Positions 19,180-28,987 of a DNA stretch of 54,445 nt are shown piece by piece. How positions within the stretch are numbered: the first letter of the stretch is position 1; the number at the start of each line of letters is the position of its first letter. Source of the DNA: JAGOUN01 sp040389005 (GTDB lineage Bacteria > Pseudomonadota > Gammaproteobacteria > JAGOUN01); NCBI GenBank assembly GCA_040389005.1, contig JAZKAS010000036.1:1-54445 (forward strand), given 5' to 3'. The position numbers and the translations under genes are program-made. The notes beneath the pieces are model-generated. The model worked only from the letters and a program-made list of their open reading frames with translations, searched no databases and was not told the origin of the DNA.

Positions 19180-19208
19180 TTGGTATACAGCAATTCTGCC
19201 ATTATACT
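19180..19208 (+). promoter_or_regulatory. Candidate lpxC promoter
   Basis: TTGGTA (19180-19185) and TATACT (19203-19208) are spaced by 17 bases. With the strong ribosome binding site GGAGGG at 19238-19243, this would allow lpxC to be expressed independently of ftsZ, as in other gammaproteobacteria. Confidence 0.55.
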
Positions 19209-19249
19209 TTCTTCAAGATTATGTTTTTACTCAACTTGGAGGGCAGTGA

Positions 19250-20179
19250 ATGCTCCAATCTCAAATGATCAAGCAGCGTACGCTGAATCATGCGGTCAAA
19301 GCAACCGGTGTTACCGTGCATAGTGGTGAACGTGCTGAACTTGAATTATGCCCCGCGCCGATTAATACCGGGGTGATTTTCCGTGTCAATATCAATGGCA
19401 AAGTGACTGAAATCCCTGCAAGAAGTGAATTTGTGGGGGATACGCGTCTTTCCACTACATTAGTACGTGGTAATGCCAAAATTTCTACTGTTGAGCATTT
19501 GCTTTCAGCTGTCGCAGGCTTGGGTATTGATAATTTATATATTAATGTCAATGCAACAGAAATTCCAATTATGGATGGTAGCGCCGCGCCATTTGTTTTC
19601 TTAATTCAGTCCGCGGGCATTGAAGAACAAAATGCGCCGAAAAAATTTATCCGTATTAAAAAACGTGTTGAAGTGAAAGTCGGCGACAAAATAGCCAGCA
19701 TTGAACCGCATCATGGTTTTAAAGTCACTTGTGAAATTGTCTATGATCAAAAAGTCATTAAACGCACAAAACAACGTGAAACCTTAGATTTCTCGACCAC
19801 TTCATTTGTAAAAGAAATTAGCCGAGCGCGTACGTTTGGGTTGTTATCAGAGTATGAACAAATTCGTGCCATGAACTTAGCAAAAGGTGCGAGTCTTGAT
19901 AATGCCGTTGTTGTGGATGACTTTCGGGTATTGAACGAAGATGGTTTACGTTATTCTAACGAATTTGTACGCCATAAAATTCTTGACGCCATGGGTGATT
20001 TGTTTTTATTCGGCGGCACGGTTTTGGGTGCGTTTGAAGGCTACAAATCGGGTCATGCAGTGAATGACCAACTTGTCAAAGCAGTATTGGCTGATAAAGA
20101 AGCGTGGGAATATATTACGTTTGAAGATGAGCAAGAAGCGCCGGTAGTTTTATTTAGAACAGCATTGGCGGCGGCTTGA
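19250..20179 (+). CDS. lpxC: UDP-3-O-acyl-N-acetylglucosamine deacetylase
   Basis: LpxC is the zinc deacetylase that commits the cell to lipid A synthesis. The zinc ligands are His83 (in STVEHLLSA), His242 and Asp246 (in RHKILDAMGD), and the catalytic His269 (in KSGHAVND) is present; spacing matches the family. The ATG at 19250 fits the GGAGGG ribosome binding site; the E. coli-like start would be Met6. The length of 309 residues is normal. The gene follows ftsZ as in most gammaproteobacteria, and its presence implies an LPS-bearing outer membrane. Confidence 0.96.
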   Translation: MLQSQMIKQRTLNHAVKATGVTVHSGERAELELCPAPINTGVIFRVNINGKVTEIPARSEFVGDTRLSTTLVRGNAKISTVEHLLSAVAGLGIDNLYINVNATEIPIMDGSAAPFVFLIQSAGIEEQNAPKKFIRIKKRVEVKVGDKIASIEPHHGFKVTCEIVYDQKVIKRTKQRETLDFSTTSFVKEISRARTFGLLSEYEQIRAMNLAKGASLDNAVVVDDFRVLNEDGLRYSNEFVRHKILDAMGDLFLFGGTVLGAFEGYKSGHAVNDQLVKAVLADKEAWEYITFEDEQEAPVVLFRTALAAA

Positions 20180-20262
20180 TTGCGGAAGATAATTACCAAA
20201 TATTAAACGATGGAATTGATCGTATATTTAAAAAATTTGAAAAGAGTCTGTTAACTTGGTTG

Positions 20263-20300
20263 ATATGCTTATTTTCAGTACAAGGCATATTATTTTTTTT
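20263..20300 (+). terminator. Candidate Rho-independent terminator after lpxC
   Basis: ATATGCTT (20263-20270) pairs with AAGGCATAT (20282-20290) with one bulge, followed by a run of eight T (20293-20300). The stem is AT-rich and weak, but the position after lpxC and before the convergent dciA fits. Confidence 0.45.
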
Positions 20301-20302
20301 GC

Positions 20303-20755
20303 TTATTTAAATTTGGTTTGCACTAATCGTTTCAATGCATCGCTCAGATTTTTAGAATCAATCGTCTCTGATAATTTCTCAAGCCCTGCTTTTGTTTTTT
20401 CGCTAATCTTTTTCGTTTTAAGTTTTTGATAAACACTTATCTTTTGCGTCGGTGCTTTTGTGAAAGCGCTGACTTTACATTGAACGGCCATTACATTCAT
20501 CTCGGGTAATTTTTCTTGAAGCACACGTAGAATCTGAGGTGTTGCGTGGCGAAGTTGCGTCGCGAGCGCTGCGCTTGAAACGCTTAAGTATAGGATCCCT
20601 TGAGAAAACTTAGTCAAGCGATAAAATTCAGAATATGTTTTAAAAAAGCTCAGCTGAACCAGCTCATGTTTAATTTTGACTAACATGCCTTCTGTTGAAA
20701 CTAATTTTGACAGTTGTTCGTTTGTACTACTGATAATCTGAGAAACCTTTTTCAC
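20303..20755 (-). CDS. dciA: DciA-like (DUF721) protein
   Basis: The 150-residue protein matches the DUF721/DciA family, which in many bacteria loads or assists the replicative helicase DnaB. The N-terminal half has the family pattern, with LSVSSAALATQLRHATPQIL near 75-95, then a variable basic tail. It is divergent from secA and convergent with lpxC, a position DUF721 genes often hold near secA in gammaproteobacteria. The identification rests on the core pattern and context; the tail is not diagnostic. Confidence 0.8.
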   Translation of the reverse strand: MKKVSQIISSTNEQLSKLVSTEGMLVKIKHELVQLSFFKTYSEFYRLTKFSQGILYLSVSSAALATQLRHATPQILRVLQEKLPEMNVMAVQCKVSAFTKAPTQKISVYQKLKTKKISEKTKAGLEKLSETIDSKNLSDALKRLVQTKFK

Positions 20756-20792
20756 TTGATAAAACCCCTAGGTTTTTTACTTTTTCTTACGT

Positions 20793-20798
20793 TATACT
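20793..20798 (+). promoter_or_regulatory. Possible -10 box for secA
   Basis: TATACT lies about 30 bases before the proposed secA start, in the dciA-secA divergent spacer. A convincing -35 box is not seen, although TAGGTT lies 18 bases upstream. Confidence 0.3.
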
Positions 20799-20828
20799 AT
20801 CGGACAGTCTTCTATAAAAGTGAATCAA

Positions 20829-23492
20829 ATGCTACGTTTTCCTGCAAAATTATTAAGTAAAATTTTTGGTAGTCGTAATCAGCGCCTGATTAAAAAATAC
20901 AGTAAGCAAGTGGTCAAAATAAACCAGCTTGAGTCAACGATGGAAGCGCTTTCTGATCAAGAATTGGCGCAAAAGACCCGTTTATTTAAAGAGCGTGTGC
21001 AAGGCGGTGAAAAGCTGGATCAAATTTTGCCAGAAGCTTTTGCTGTAGTGCGTGAAGCGAGTAAGCGCTGTTTAAAAATGCGTCATTTTGACGTTCAGTT
21101 AATTGGCGGAATGTCCTTACACGATGGCAAAGTTGCTGAAATGGGTACCGGCGAAGGCAAGACGTTAGTATCGACGTTACCAGCTTATTTAAATGCGTTA
21201 TCCGGCAAATCTGTTCATGTCGTGACCGTGAATGATTATTTAGCGAAACGTGATGCAGAATGGATGTCACCTCTTTACGCTTTTTTGGGCATGACTGTTG
21301 GCGTAGTTTTGCCCAATATGCCCCATGCTGAAAAACAAAAAGCATATGCTGCAGATATTGTTTATGGCACAAATAATGAATATGGCTTTGACTATTTGCG
21401 CGATAATATGGCATTTAGTATCGGTGATAAAGTTCAAGGCCCTTTGAGTTTTGCCATTATCGATGAAGTCGATTCTATTTTGATTGACGAAGCGCGAACA
21501 CCGTTAATTATTTCAGGTGCGGCGGAAGATAGTTCAGCTTTGTATATTAAAATAAATCAATTGATTCCCAAATTTGCTCGACAAGTTGAAAAAGACGCAG
21601 AAGGTGATTTTTATGTTGATGAAAAAAATAAGCAAGTGTTTCTGTCTGAAGACGGCCATGCGACTGCGGAACGCTTAATGCGCGAAGCGGGATTGCTTAA
21701 AGAAGAAGACAGTTTGTACGATGCTACAAATATTTTGCTCATGCATCATTTAAATGCCGCGTTGCGTGCGAATGCATTATATCAAGTTGATGTCGATTAT
21801 ATTGTACAAAATGGTGAGGTCGTGATTGTCGATGAACACACCGGCCGAACAATGCCGGGGCGTCGCTGGTCAGACGGTTTGCATCAAGCAGTCGAAGCAA
21901 AAGAAAGCGTGCGTATTCAAAATGAAAATCAAACGCTCGCGTCCATTACTTTCCAAAACTTTTTCCGCATGTACGATAAAATTTCCGGTATGACAGGAAC
22001 TGCAGATACTGAAGCGTATGAACTGCATCAAATTTATAATTTAGAAGTCGTTGTTATTCCAACGAATCGTCCTATCGCGCGTAAAGATTCTGCCGATTTA
22101 GTATATATGACTGCAGAAGAAAAATTCGAAGCCATCATTGCTGATATTGAGGCGGCACAAGCGAAAGGTCAGCCTGTTTTGGTCGGGACTGTATCAATTG
22201 AAGTTTCGGAAATGCTATCGAATTTGTTAAATCAAAAAAACATATCCCACAGTGTATTAAATGCAAAATTCCATGAAAAAGAAGCGGAAATTATTGTTGA
22301 AGCGGGTCGTCCGGGGCGTGTCACCATAGCAACAAATATGGCGGGTCGTGGAACCGATATTGTATTAGGCGGTAATGTTGAAAAAGAAATTTCGCAATTA
22401 GACAATCCTAGCGAAGAACAAATTGCACGATTGAAAGCAGAATGGCGAGAACGACAAGCGGCTGTTTTAGCGGCAGGTGGTTTGTATGTGATTGGAACCG
22501 AGCGACATGAATCGCGGCGCATTGATAATCAGCTGCGTGGACGATGTGGTCGTCAAGGTGATCCAGGCGCATCAAAATTTTATTTATCATTAGATGATTC
22601 TTTGCTGCGAATTTTCGCCGCAGGTCGCGTTAAGGGGCTCATGAGTCGTATGGGGGTTGAGCGTGGTACGTCACTTGAATCTAGTTTGTTGTCACGTTGC
22701 ATTGAAAACGCGCAACGTAAAGTAGAGTCGCACAATTTTGATATTCGCAAACAATTATTAGGTTTTGACGATGTTGCCAATGATCAACGTCGCGTAGTTT
22801 ATCAGCAACGTACACAGTTGATGCAACTGGAAGATCTTTCTAGCAATATCGCCACAATGCGTGAACAAGTGGTGAATGATATTGTTGAGCAATATGTTCC
22901 CGCCAATAGCATGGAAGAACATTGGGATATTTCAGGGTTAGAGCTTTGTTTAGCAGATCAATTTGCAACGCAAGTCGTGTTACGTGAAGGCGATGAAGTA
23001 ATCGGTTCGCGTGAAGAAATTTTGGAAAAAATTCAAGTGGCAGTTGCAAAAACGTTTGCAGAAAAAGAAACGCAAGTGGGTTCTCAAATCATGCGCTCGT
23101 TTGAAAAAACCATTATGTTGCAAACGCTTGATTCACATTGGAAAGAACATTTGGCAGCAATGGATTATTTGCGTCAAGGTATTCATTTGCGCAGTTATGC
23201 ACAAAAAGATCCGAAGCAAGAATATAAGAAAGAAGCGTTTGCGTTGTTTACACGGATGCTGACACAAATTCAGCGCGAAGTAATTTCTATTTTATGTAGT
23301 TTTAGAATTCAGACACAAGAAGATGCGCAAGCAGTCGAAGAAATCAGCCGTCAAGCGCATAACTATGCGGTCAGTTTTAAACATGATGAGATAGAAAATT
23401 TTAGTGAATCGGGCGACGTCAAAACCGGGCGCAATGATCCTTGCCCCTGTGGTTCGGGTCAAAAATTCAAACAATGCCACGGTAAGCTTTAA
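20829..23492 (+). CDS. secA: Preprotein translocase ATPase SecA
   Basis: SecA is the motor that pushes unfolded preproteins through SecYEG. The protein has Walker A MGTGEGKTL near 105-113, the DEAD-like box IIDEVDSILIDEART near 210-225, the VGTVSIEVSEMLS segment, NMAGRGTDIVLGG near 505, and the C-terminal zinc/SecB-binding tail CPCGSGQKFKQCH. The length of about 887 residues is normal. Homologues start at MLRFPAKLL (20829); a GTG three codons earlier (20820) is the alternative. Neither has a strong ribosome binding site. Confidence 0.96.
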   Translation: MLRFPAKLLSKIFGSRNQRLIKKYSKQVVKINQLESTMEALSDQELAQKTRLFKERVQGGEKLDQILPEAFAVVREASKRCLKMRHFDVQLIGGMSLHDGKVAEMGTGEGKTLVSTLPAYLNALSGKSVHVVTVNDYLAKRDAEWMSPLYAFLGMTVGVVLPNMPHAEKQKAYAADIVYGTNNEYGFDYLRDNMAFSIGDKVQGPLSFAIIDEVDSILIDEARTPLIISGAAEDSSALYIKINQLIPKFARQVEKDAEGDFYVDEKNKQVFLSEDGHATAERLMREAGLLKEEDSLYDATNILLMHHLNAALRANALYQVDVDYIVQNGEVVIVDEHTGRTMPGRRWSDGLHQAVEAKESVRIQNENQTLASITFQNFFRMYDKISGMTGTADTEAYELHQIYNLEVVVIPTNRPIARKDSADLVYMTAEEKFEAIIADIEAAQAKGQPVLVGTVSIEVSEMLSNLLNQKNISHSVLNAKFHEKEAEIIVEAGRPGRVTIATNMAGRGTDIVLGGNVEKEISQLDNPSEEQIARLKAEWRERQAAVLAAGGLYVIGTERHESRRIDNQLRGRCGRQGDPGASKFYLSLDDSLLRIFAAGRVKGLMSRMGVERGTSLESSLLSRCIENAQRKVESHNFDIRKQLLGFDDVANDQRRVVYQQRTQLMQLEDLSSNIATMREQVVNDIVEQYVPANSMEEHWDISGLELCLADQFATQVVLREGDEVIGSREEILEKIQVAVAKTFAEKETQVGSQIMRSFEKTIMLQTLDSHWKEHLAAMDYLRQGIHLRSYAQKDPKQEYKKEAFALFTRMLTQIQREVISILCSFRIQTQEDAQAVEEISRQAHNYAVSFKHDEIENFSESGDVKTGRNDPCPCGSGQKFKQCHGKL

Positions 23493-23563
23493 GGCTGTAT
23501 TAATAATTACTTGTTAACATGCGGATTATTGTTATTTTATAATTATAATAATCGGTAAAACGC

Positions 23564-26500
23564 ATGTTTACTCTTCCTTCTTCTTTAAGCGCTAAGAACT
23601 CTTTTATTACCCTAGAATATGAAGCAGAAACAGGTATTGTCAAAGCGACTTTATCACTTGAAGAAATTTCAGCGCTTTATCGCCGATGTCCGTTACACAT
23701 GCATTGGCATCATTATGAGTTATCAGCCAGTGCGCATCTTTTAAATGTATTAGCCGAATGCATGAAATATGCTCGCACAGAAAAACTCAAGATGTCTGTG
23801 ACTGCGGTAATGACGAATCCTATCGCCTCGGCTTCACATGATACAGAGGAAACTTCCAATGTTTGGGATTTGCATTTCGATTTTTATAATACGCTACTGC
23901 AGATATTAGATCCTTTTGCCGATCTTGAAGAAATGCTCAATTGTTTTGAAGATAAAACAATTAATAATTTAAAAGCAATTATTGATCGCTATGAAGAAAA
24001 AATTAATACTATTTTTGGCAATGCAGAGGGATTCAAAGAGCTTAAGGCATTAATTCTTGCAGATATTGCACGTTTCAAAAAAAATATCGCGATTCATGAT
24101 AAGCTAGAAAATACAAAAGCTTTATTAAGCAATTCTCTTGTAACGAATGGTATTTTTCCACTTGGCCATTTCGTGATTGAGCAGGTTGAGCGTGTCGCTG
24201 TGGCCTTAGCACAATTTAGAAGAAATTATGAAGACTATGCGGGTAAAGAAGATTATCTTGATAAATCAGAAGACTGCCAAAAGATAGATGTATTAATTGA
24301 TAATACATTGGCTTTTTTAAAATCATTTGCAGGTACTCGTTTTAGTACAGCGAAACCTATTCCTAAAGAAACTATTGCAGTGTTGCGAACAGCAGCTGGG
24401 CGTTATGAAAAAAATGATACGCAACGATATTATGTGATATTAAATGATTTCATCAAATCTTCAGAACAGGCAGACCCTCGTGTATGGGTAAAATTATTTT
24501 GCGAAATAAGTGGTGGTAAGCCACCGAGCGTTGACTCAAAATCAGTCTGTTTAGCGACGTTTATTAATTGTGGTCTTATATTAGCGACGCCAATTGAAGT
24601 TGGTATTTTTTTTCCTGTGCGTATTGTTTTGGTGCTTGTGGCGGGAATTGTAGCAAGTATTATTCAGTTATGCTTAAATGTTTTGCATAAAATTAAAGTA
24701 TTAAATGATCATATTTTTACGGCTTATACTTCAAAAATTCAAGAATTTTTAGATAACGCAGATGTTCTTTTTGATGTTTTATACCATACTTGCAGCATGG
24801 TGGGGTATTTACGAGCGCAAAGAGAGGCGAATCAAACATTAAAATATGCAGAAGCGATTGAAAATAAAGAGGACGAAAATCACGTCGAGTTCTTAAAACA
24901 AATTGCGTTAAATAGAAAAAATTCAATTGCTTATTTTGCTAAAGAAAACTTTAAAGCAAGTTATGTTGAACAAGGTATTGAGCAAGGTGTTCAGGGTGTT
25001 GGAAATTTTATTTATGAANNNNNNNNNNGATATTTAGGCTCAAAAATAGTCTCTTTTTGCAAAGAAAAAATAGGGTATCAACATAATTCACAAGACGTGT
25101 TGGTTACATTATTAGATGGCTTAATGCATGCAGCTCCCGGTGTTAAGCTTGATCACCAAGTCACCTTGCCACTGGATAGGTTGTGGCGTTTGCTCGGTCG
25201 TGTTAAACCTAGAATGGACTATGGTTTAACAATCGGTGGTAACGATAATGCGTTAGGCGAAGATACTACTTTGTTATCTATTTTCGCTCGAATTCAACCG
25301 AATAAAGTCGGACCTGCTAATTCTATTATGAGTTTTGCGGAATTGCTCGCTTTAGAATTTGCTGCATTGATTAATGGCGTTTTTATTAAAATGCCTTTAG
25401 CTTCATCAGTTGGAATGTTTTTGGCCATTGATGCATGGCTCTGGACCTGTGTTCACAATGAGGGGTTGGTGCCTAGCGTGATTGATTGGCTCAGTAAAGC
25501 ATTTACGGGCGAAGGCGCGGTTTCTTTAATTAGAATTACACTGGCTTCTTTTTTATTTTGGAAAGTTGCGACATTGATAATTGAGGCAGGAATTGCGCTT
25601 CAAAAACGTGATGCGCATTTTCTTGAAAAATTATACGGTGATCCAGAACGCTTGTTTTTAGGTTTTGCTAGTTTTCTTGGGTTAGGCAATGCATTGCAAT
25701 TTCTTCCCTTGTTGCCAGACACGCTGGATTTGTTTTCAATTAGTGTAATGAATGCTATTTTTAGTATATATCCTGAAATTGTAAAGCATTTTATAAATGC
25801 GGCCATCAATATGTATCCAATGATGGCGAATGTATTTATTATTGAGGCGAGAGTCGCTTTAAAAGGGCAAATACCGCTTAATTTCCTTGAGATTTTCTTT
25901 TTAGGTTTGAAATCTGCTTTTCTTTTTGGAGCGCTAGTATCGGGTGAGCATAAGCCTCATCTTGCTGTTAATGAAGCAGCGTTAGAAAAGATTATTGGCG
26001 AATTAAATTGTTCAAAATCGGAGCGCTCGCTTAATCGACCGACTGTCGCTTTTTATATTGTTAAATTCTATGATGCTTTGGGATTACCCATTAAGCGTGC
26101 CCAAGCGCAATTTCTGTTTGATGAGTTAAGTGTCGACCAAAAATATTTTGAAACAGAAAAAGACTTATACAATAAATATATTTTTCGTGGCAGTAATAAT
26201 TTATTACAAATTTTATTTCTTCTTCCGGGGGTCTTTATTACTTATCCGTATCGTACGGCGATGTATGGTTTTGCATATCTTTTGAATGCGCCCGTTATTA
26301 AGCATGGCATTGAAAAGAATTTTGCAGAAGATTTGACTATGTTTATTCAAGTTATGGCCGCGGCAAGTGAAACATTCCGTACTTTTTTATTAGGTTTGAA
26401 TCAGTTAATAAAAAGTAGTGTCGCATTGCTGAATTGTTTAAATCGTGATTTTAAATCACTTAATCGCAATACACTTGTGAAGATCAACATGCACAATAAT

Positions 26501-26749
26501 ATTTTGTGGATACCAAGAAAATTATTGACGTATTGTATTAATGAGCACTACTTAAATTTTTCCAAATCCAGTTACAGCGCATTAGCACATACTGCTAACA
26601 CACACGATGTCTTAGAGCATGAAGAACCTTGTAAGTCATTGCAATCAAAATCAAACCCGCAGAGTTTATCGTTTATGGGTACTTTATTTGGCGCTAATGA
26701 GAAGGGTGCGAGTGATTCAAAGAAAAACTCTTGCTGTTATATTCGTTAA
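23564..26749 (+). CDS. Large multi-hydrophobic protein of unknown function (assembly gap inside)
   Basis: The roughly 1061-residue product is not recognised. The N-terminal 320 residues are helical and soluble-looking. Hydrophobic stretches long enough to cross a membrane occur near 330-375, 595-630, 655-680, 700-716, 778-795 and 880-910. There is no N-terminal signal peptide. The C-terminus is polar and ends KKNSCCYIR, with two adjacent cysteines. A 10-N gap at 25019-25028 splits the gene, but both halves stay in one frame. A large protein with scattered hydrophobic segments standing alone between housekeeping genes is reminiscent of secreted effectors of Legionellales; that is inference only. 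Confidence 0.7.
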   Translation: MFTLPSSLSAKNSFITLEYEAETGIVKATLSLEEISALYRRCPLHMHWHHYELSASAHLLNVLAECMKYARTEKLKMSVTAVMTNPIASASHDTEETSNVWDLHFDFYNTLLQILDPFADLEEMLNCFEDKTINNLKAIIDRYEEKINTIFGNAEGFKELKALILADIARFKKNIAIHDKLENTKALLSNSLVTNGIFPLGHFVIEQVERVAVALAQFRRNYEDYAGKEDYLDKSEDCQKIDVLIDNTLAFLKSFAGTRFSTAKPIPKETIAVLRTAAGRYEKNDTQRYYVILNDFIKSSEQADPRVWVKLFCEISGGKPPSVDSKSVCLATFINCGLILATPIEVGIFFPVRIVLVLVAGIVASIIQLCLNVLHKIKVLNDHIFTAYTSKIQEFLDNADVLFDVLYHTCSMVGYLRAQREANQTLKYAEAIENKEDENHVEFLKQIALNRKNSIAYFAKENFKASYVEQGIEQGVQGVGNFIYEXXXXYLGSKIVSFCKEKIGYQHNSQDVLVTLLDGLMHAAPGVKLDHQVTLPLDRLWRLLGRVKPRMDYGLTIGGNDNALGEDTTLLSIFARIQPNKVGPANSIMSFAELLALEFAALINGVFIKMPLASSVGMFLAIDAWLWTCVHNEGLVPSVIDWLSKAFTGEGAVSLIRITLASFLFWKVATLIIEAGIALQKRDAHFLEKLYGDPERLFLGFASFLGLGNALQFLPLLPDTLDLFSISVMNAIFSIYPEIVKHFINAAINMYPMMANVFIIEARVALKGQIPLNFLEIFFLGLKSAFLFGALVSGEHKPHLAVNEAALEKIIGELNCSKSERSLNRPTVAFYIVKFYDALGLPIKRAQAQFLFDELSVDQKYFETEKDLYNKYIFRGSNNLLQILFLLPGVFITYPYRTAMYGFAYLLNAPVIKHGIEKNFAEDLTMFIQVMAAASETFRTFLLGLNQLIKSSVALLNCLNRDFKSLNRNTLVKINMHNNILWIPRKLLTYCINEHYLNFSKSSYSALAHTANTHDVLEHEEPCKSLQSKSNPQSLSFMGTLFGANEKGASDSKKNSCCYIR

Positions 26750-26760
26750 ATTCTCGTTAT

Positions 26761-26791
26761 AATTCCTCAAATATTTATGTTTTGAGGAATT
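26761..26791 (+). promoter_or_regulatory. Perfect hairpin covering the serS ribosome binding site
   Basis: AATTCCTCAAA (26761-26771) is exactly complementary to TTTGAGGAATT (26781-26791), with a 9-base loop. The 3' arm contains the GAGGA that serves as ribosome binding site for the GTG at 26795. A TATAAT-like box (26758-26763) overlaps the 5' arm. The structure could limit translation initiation. Confidence 0.6.
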
Positions 26792-26794
26792 TCC

Positions 26795-28078
26795 GTGCTA
26801 GATCCTAACATTTTTCGTAATGATATCGACCAGGTTGCCCAGGCGTTGAATAGCCGTGGTTATAAGCTTGAAGTTGAACGTATTCAAACCTTGGATGCGC
26901 AACGTCGGAAGCTACAAGTCGAAATGCAAGCTTTACAAGAAACGCGCAATGCGCAATCAAAGGCGATTGGTCAAGCGAAAGGGCGTGGCGAAGATATTCA
27001 ACAGTTATTAACGCAAGTTGATAATATGGGAGCTGAGTTAAAAGCGTTAGAAGAGCAAACTGCGGCGGTTCAAGAAGCGCTAAACCAGATTTACATGACC
27101 ATTCCGAATATCCCTCATGTCTCAACGCCAGTCGGTAAAAGTGAAGCTGAAAATATCGAAATTCGACGTTGGGGTACCCCGCGTCTATTTGATTTCGAGC
27201 CAAAAGATCATGTTGCATTGGGTGAGGCATTAGACATGCTCGATTTTGAAACTGCGGTGAAAATTTCCGGTTCACGTTTTGTAGTGATGAAAAAAGAATT
27301 AGTTGCATTGCATCGTGCGCTTGCGCATTTTATGATTGATACCCATGTAGAAGAGCATGGTTATGAAGAAATCTACGTGCCGTTTTTAGTTAATAGCGCT
27401 TCATTTGAAGGGACAGGTCAGTTTCCAAAATTTAAAGAAGATATCTTTCAAATCTATGGACAGGATTTGGGATTGATTCCCACGTCAGAGGTTTCAGTCA
27501 CGAATGTTGTGAGAGATAGTATTGTTCCTTTAGCGGCGCTTCCTATTAAGTACGTTTGTCATTCTCCTTGTTTTAGAAGTGAAGCCGGTTCATACGGTCG
27601 TGATACACGCGGCATGATTCGTCAACATCAATTTGAAAAAGTCGAGATGGTACAAGTAGTGCATCCTGATCATTCCTACGAAGCGTTAGAAGAAATGACA
27701 CAATGTGCGGAAAAGATTTTGCAAAAACTCGAATTACCGTATCGTGTATTAAGTTTATGTACGAGCGATATCGGTTTTTGTTCTGCAAAAACGAATGATT
27801 TGGAAGTCTGGTTGCCCGGGCAAAATCAATATCGTGAAATTTCTTCTTGCAGCAATATGGAATCATTTCAAGCGCGGCGCATGAAAGCGCGTTATCGAAG
27901 TGCCGCGGGCAAACCTGAATTAGTGCATACGCTCAATGGTTCTGGATTAGCGGTCGGGAGAACACTGGTTGCTGTGCTTGAAAATTACCAAAATGCAGAT
28001 GGCAGTATTACCATTCCAACGGCATTGCAACCGTATATGAAAGGCTTGAAAAGAATCATGTTACCGAGCGCATCTTAA
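26795..28078 (+). CDS. serS: Seryl-tRNA synthetase
   Basis: This class II aminoacyl-tRNA synthetase charges tRNA-Ser and is also used for selenocysteine tRNA. The N-terminal long coiled-coil arm that holds the tRNA is residues about 25-100. Motif 2 is CFRSEAGSYGRDTRGMIR near 262-279 and motif 3 includes NGSGLAVGRTLVAVLE near 385-400. At 427 residues it is the usual length. The start codon is GTG, placed by the GAGGA ribosome binding site. The next gene begins within its stop codon (1-base overlap). Confidence 0.96.
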   Translation: MLDPNIFRNDIDQVAQALNSRGYKLEVERIQTLDAQRRKLQVEMQALQETRNAQSKAIGQAKGRGEDIQQLLTQVDNMGAELKALEEQTAAVQEALNQIYMTIPNIPHVSTPVGKSEAENIEIRRWGTPRLFDFEPKDHVALGEALDMLDFETAVKISGSRFVVMKKELVALHRALAHFMIDTHVEEHGYEEIYVPFLVNSASFEGTGQFPKFKEDIFQIYGQDLGLIPTSEVSVTNVVRDSIVPLAALPIKYVCHSPCFRSEAGSYGRDTRGMIRQHQFEKVEMVQVVHPDHSYEALEEMTQCAEKILQKLELPYRVLSLCTSDIGFCSAKTNDLEVWLPGQNQYREISSCSNMESFQARRMKARYRSAAGKPELVHTLNGSGLAVGRTLVAVLENYQNADGSITIPTALQPYMKGLKRIMLPSAS

Positions 28079-28965
28079 TGACACACAAAAAAGCGCTCAG
28101 TGCGTTAATTATCACGGTCTTGCTGTGGGGAACATCGTTTGTGGCGATTCGGCAAAGCATGCACGATTTTTCTCCCGGTAGCCTTGCGTTATTACGTTAT
28201 ATTATTGCTGCAATTGCGGTGATCCCGGTTTATTTTTTACTGCAAAAACGTACTAAGCCTAATTTAAAAGATCTTCCCGTGTTATTTGTATTGGGCATGT
28301 TGGGTATTGGTATTTACAATATTTTATTGAATATTGGTGAGGTGACAACATCTGCCGCGATTGCCAGTTTTATGATTAGCCAAGGGCCTGTCGCGACGAT
28401 TATTTTAGCCGTTATTTTTTTACATGAACGCCTGACAACGCTTTCATGGTTAGGGATGGTCTTGAGCGTGTGTGGTATTGTGCTGATTTCACATGGCGAG
28501 ACACAAGCGCTCGGGCATTTTAATTATGGGATTTTTTATTTAGTTGCAGCAATTGGTTGTGCAGCGCTTTATTCTATATTACAAAAACCGTTGTTAAAAC
28601 GCTTCCATCCTTTAGAGATTACGGCTTGGTCGATTTGGTTTGGCACGTTAACACTCGCTTTTTATATTCCCAATTTATGGCATGAAGTGCAGCATCAAAC
28701 ATTGGCTAATTATGGCTGGCCGGCTTTTTTAGGCGTTGGCTCAGGTGTGATTGGCTATGCGTGTTTGGCGTATGGTTTTAAACATTTCCCTGCATCTAAA
28801 GCGATCAGTTTTTTATTTGCAATGCCGTTTGTTTCTATTATTATGGGCTGGCTTGTGCTGGGCGAAATCCCTACAACATTATCGCTATTGGGTGGTTTGC
28901 TTGCAATGTCTGGAGCTTTTATGGTGCGTACCAAAAAACCGGCATTACCCGGCCCGATTGATTAA
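28078..28965 (+). CDS. DMT/EamA-family transporter
   Basis: This inner-membrane transporter of the drug/metabolite superfamily has 295 residues, about ten hydrophobic helices and two EamA repeats (residues about 5-140 and 155-285). The first repeat opens LIITVLLWGTSFVAIRQSM and the second repeat ends in FLFAMPFVSIIMGWLVLGE, both typical. The substrate cannot be read from sequence; family members export amino acids and other metabolites. It overlaps serS by one base and is followed by an amino acid permease gene. Confidence 0.88.
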   Translation: MTHKKALSALIITVLLWGTSFVAIRQSMHDFSPGSLALLRYIIAAIAVIPVYFLLQKRTKPNLKDLPVLFVLGMLGIGIYNILLNIGEVTTSAAIASFMISQGPVATIILAVIFLHERLTTLSWLGMVLSVCGIVLISHGETQALGHFNYGIFYLVAAIGCAALYSILQKPLLKRFHPLEITAWSIWFGTLTLAFYIPNLWHEVQHQTLANYGWPAFLGVGSGVIGYACLAYGFKHFPASKAISFLFAMPFVSIIMGWLVLGEIPTTLSLLGGLLAMSGAFMVRTKKPALPGPID

Positions 28966-28987
28966 AAACTTGAGGAAGTATAAATAT

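Noticed and set aside
23493..23563. Terminator after secA
   Set aside because: Only a loose AT-rich pairing (GATTATT/AATAATC) is visible, without a clear stem and T-run.
26720..26749. Eukaryotic CaaX prenylation signal at the end of the 1061-residue protein (CYIR)
   Set aside because: Arginine in the last position is not a normal substrate for farnesyl or geranylgeranyl transferase; kept only as a weak remark on the double cysteine.
28751..28987. N-terminal extension of the amino acid permease
   Set aside because: The extension lies out of frame inside the EamA gene, is unlike permease N-termini, and a good ribosome binding site supports 28988.
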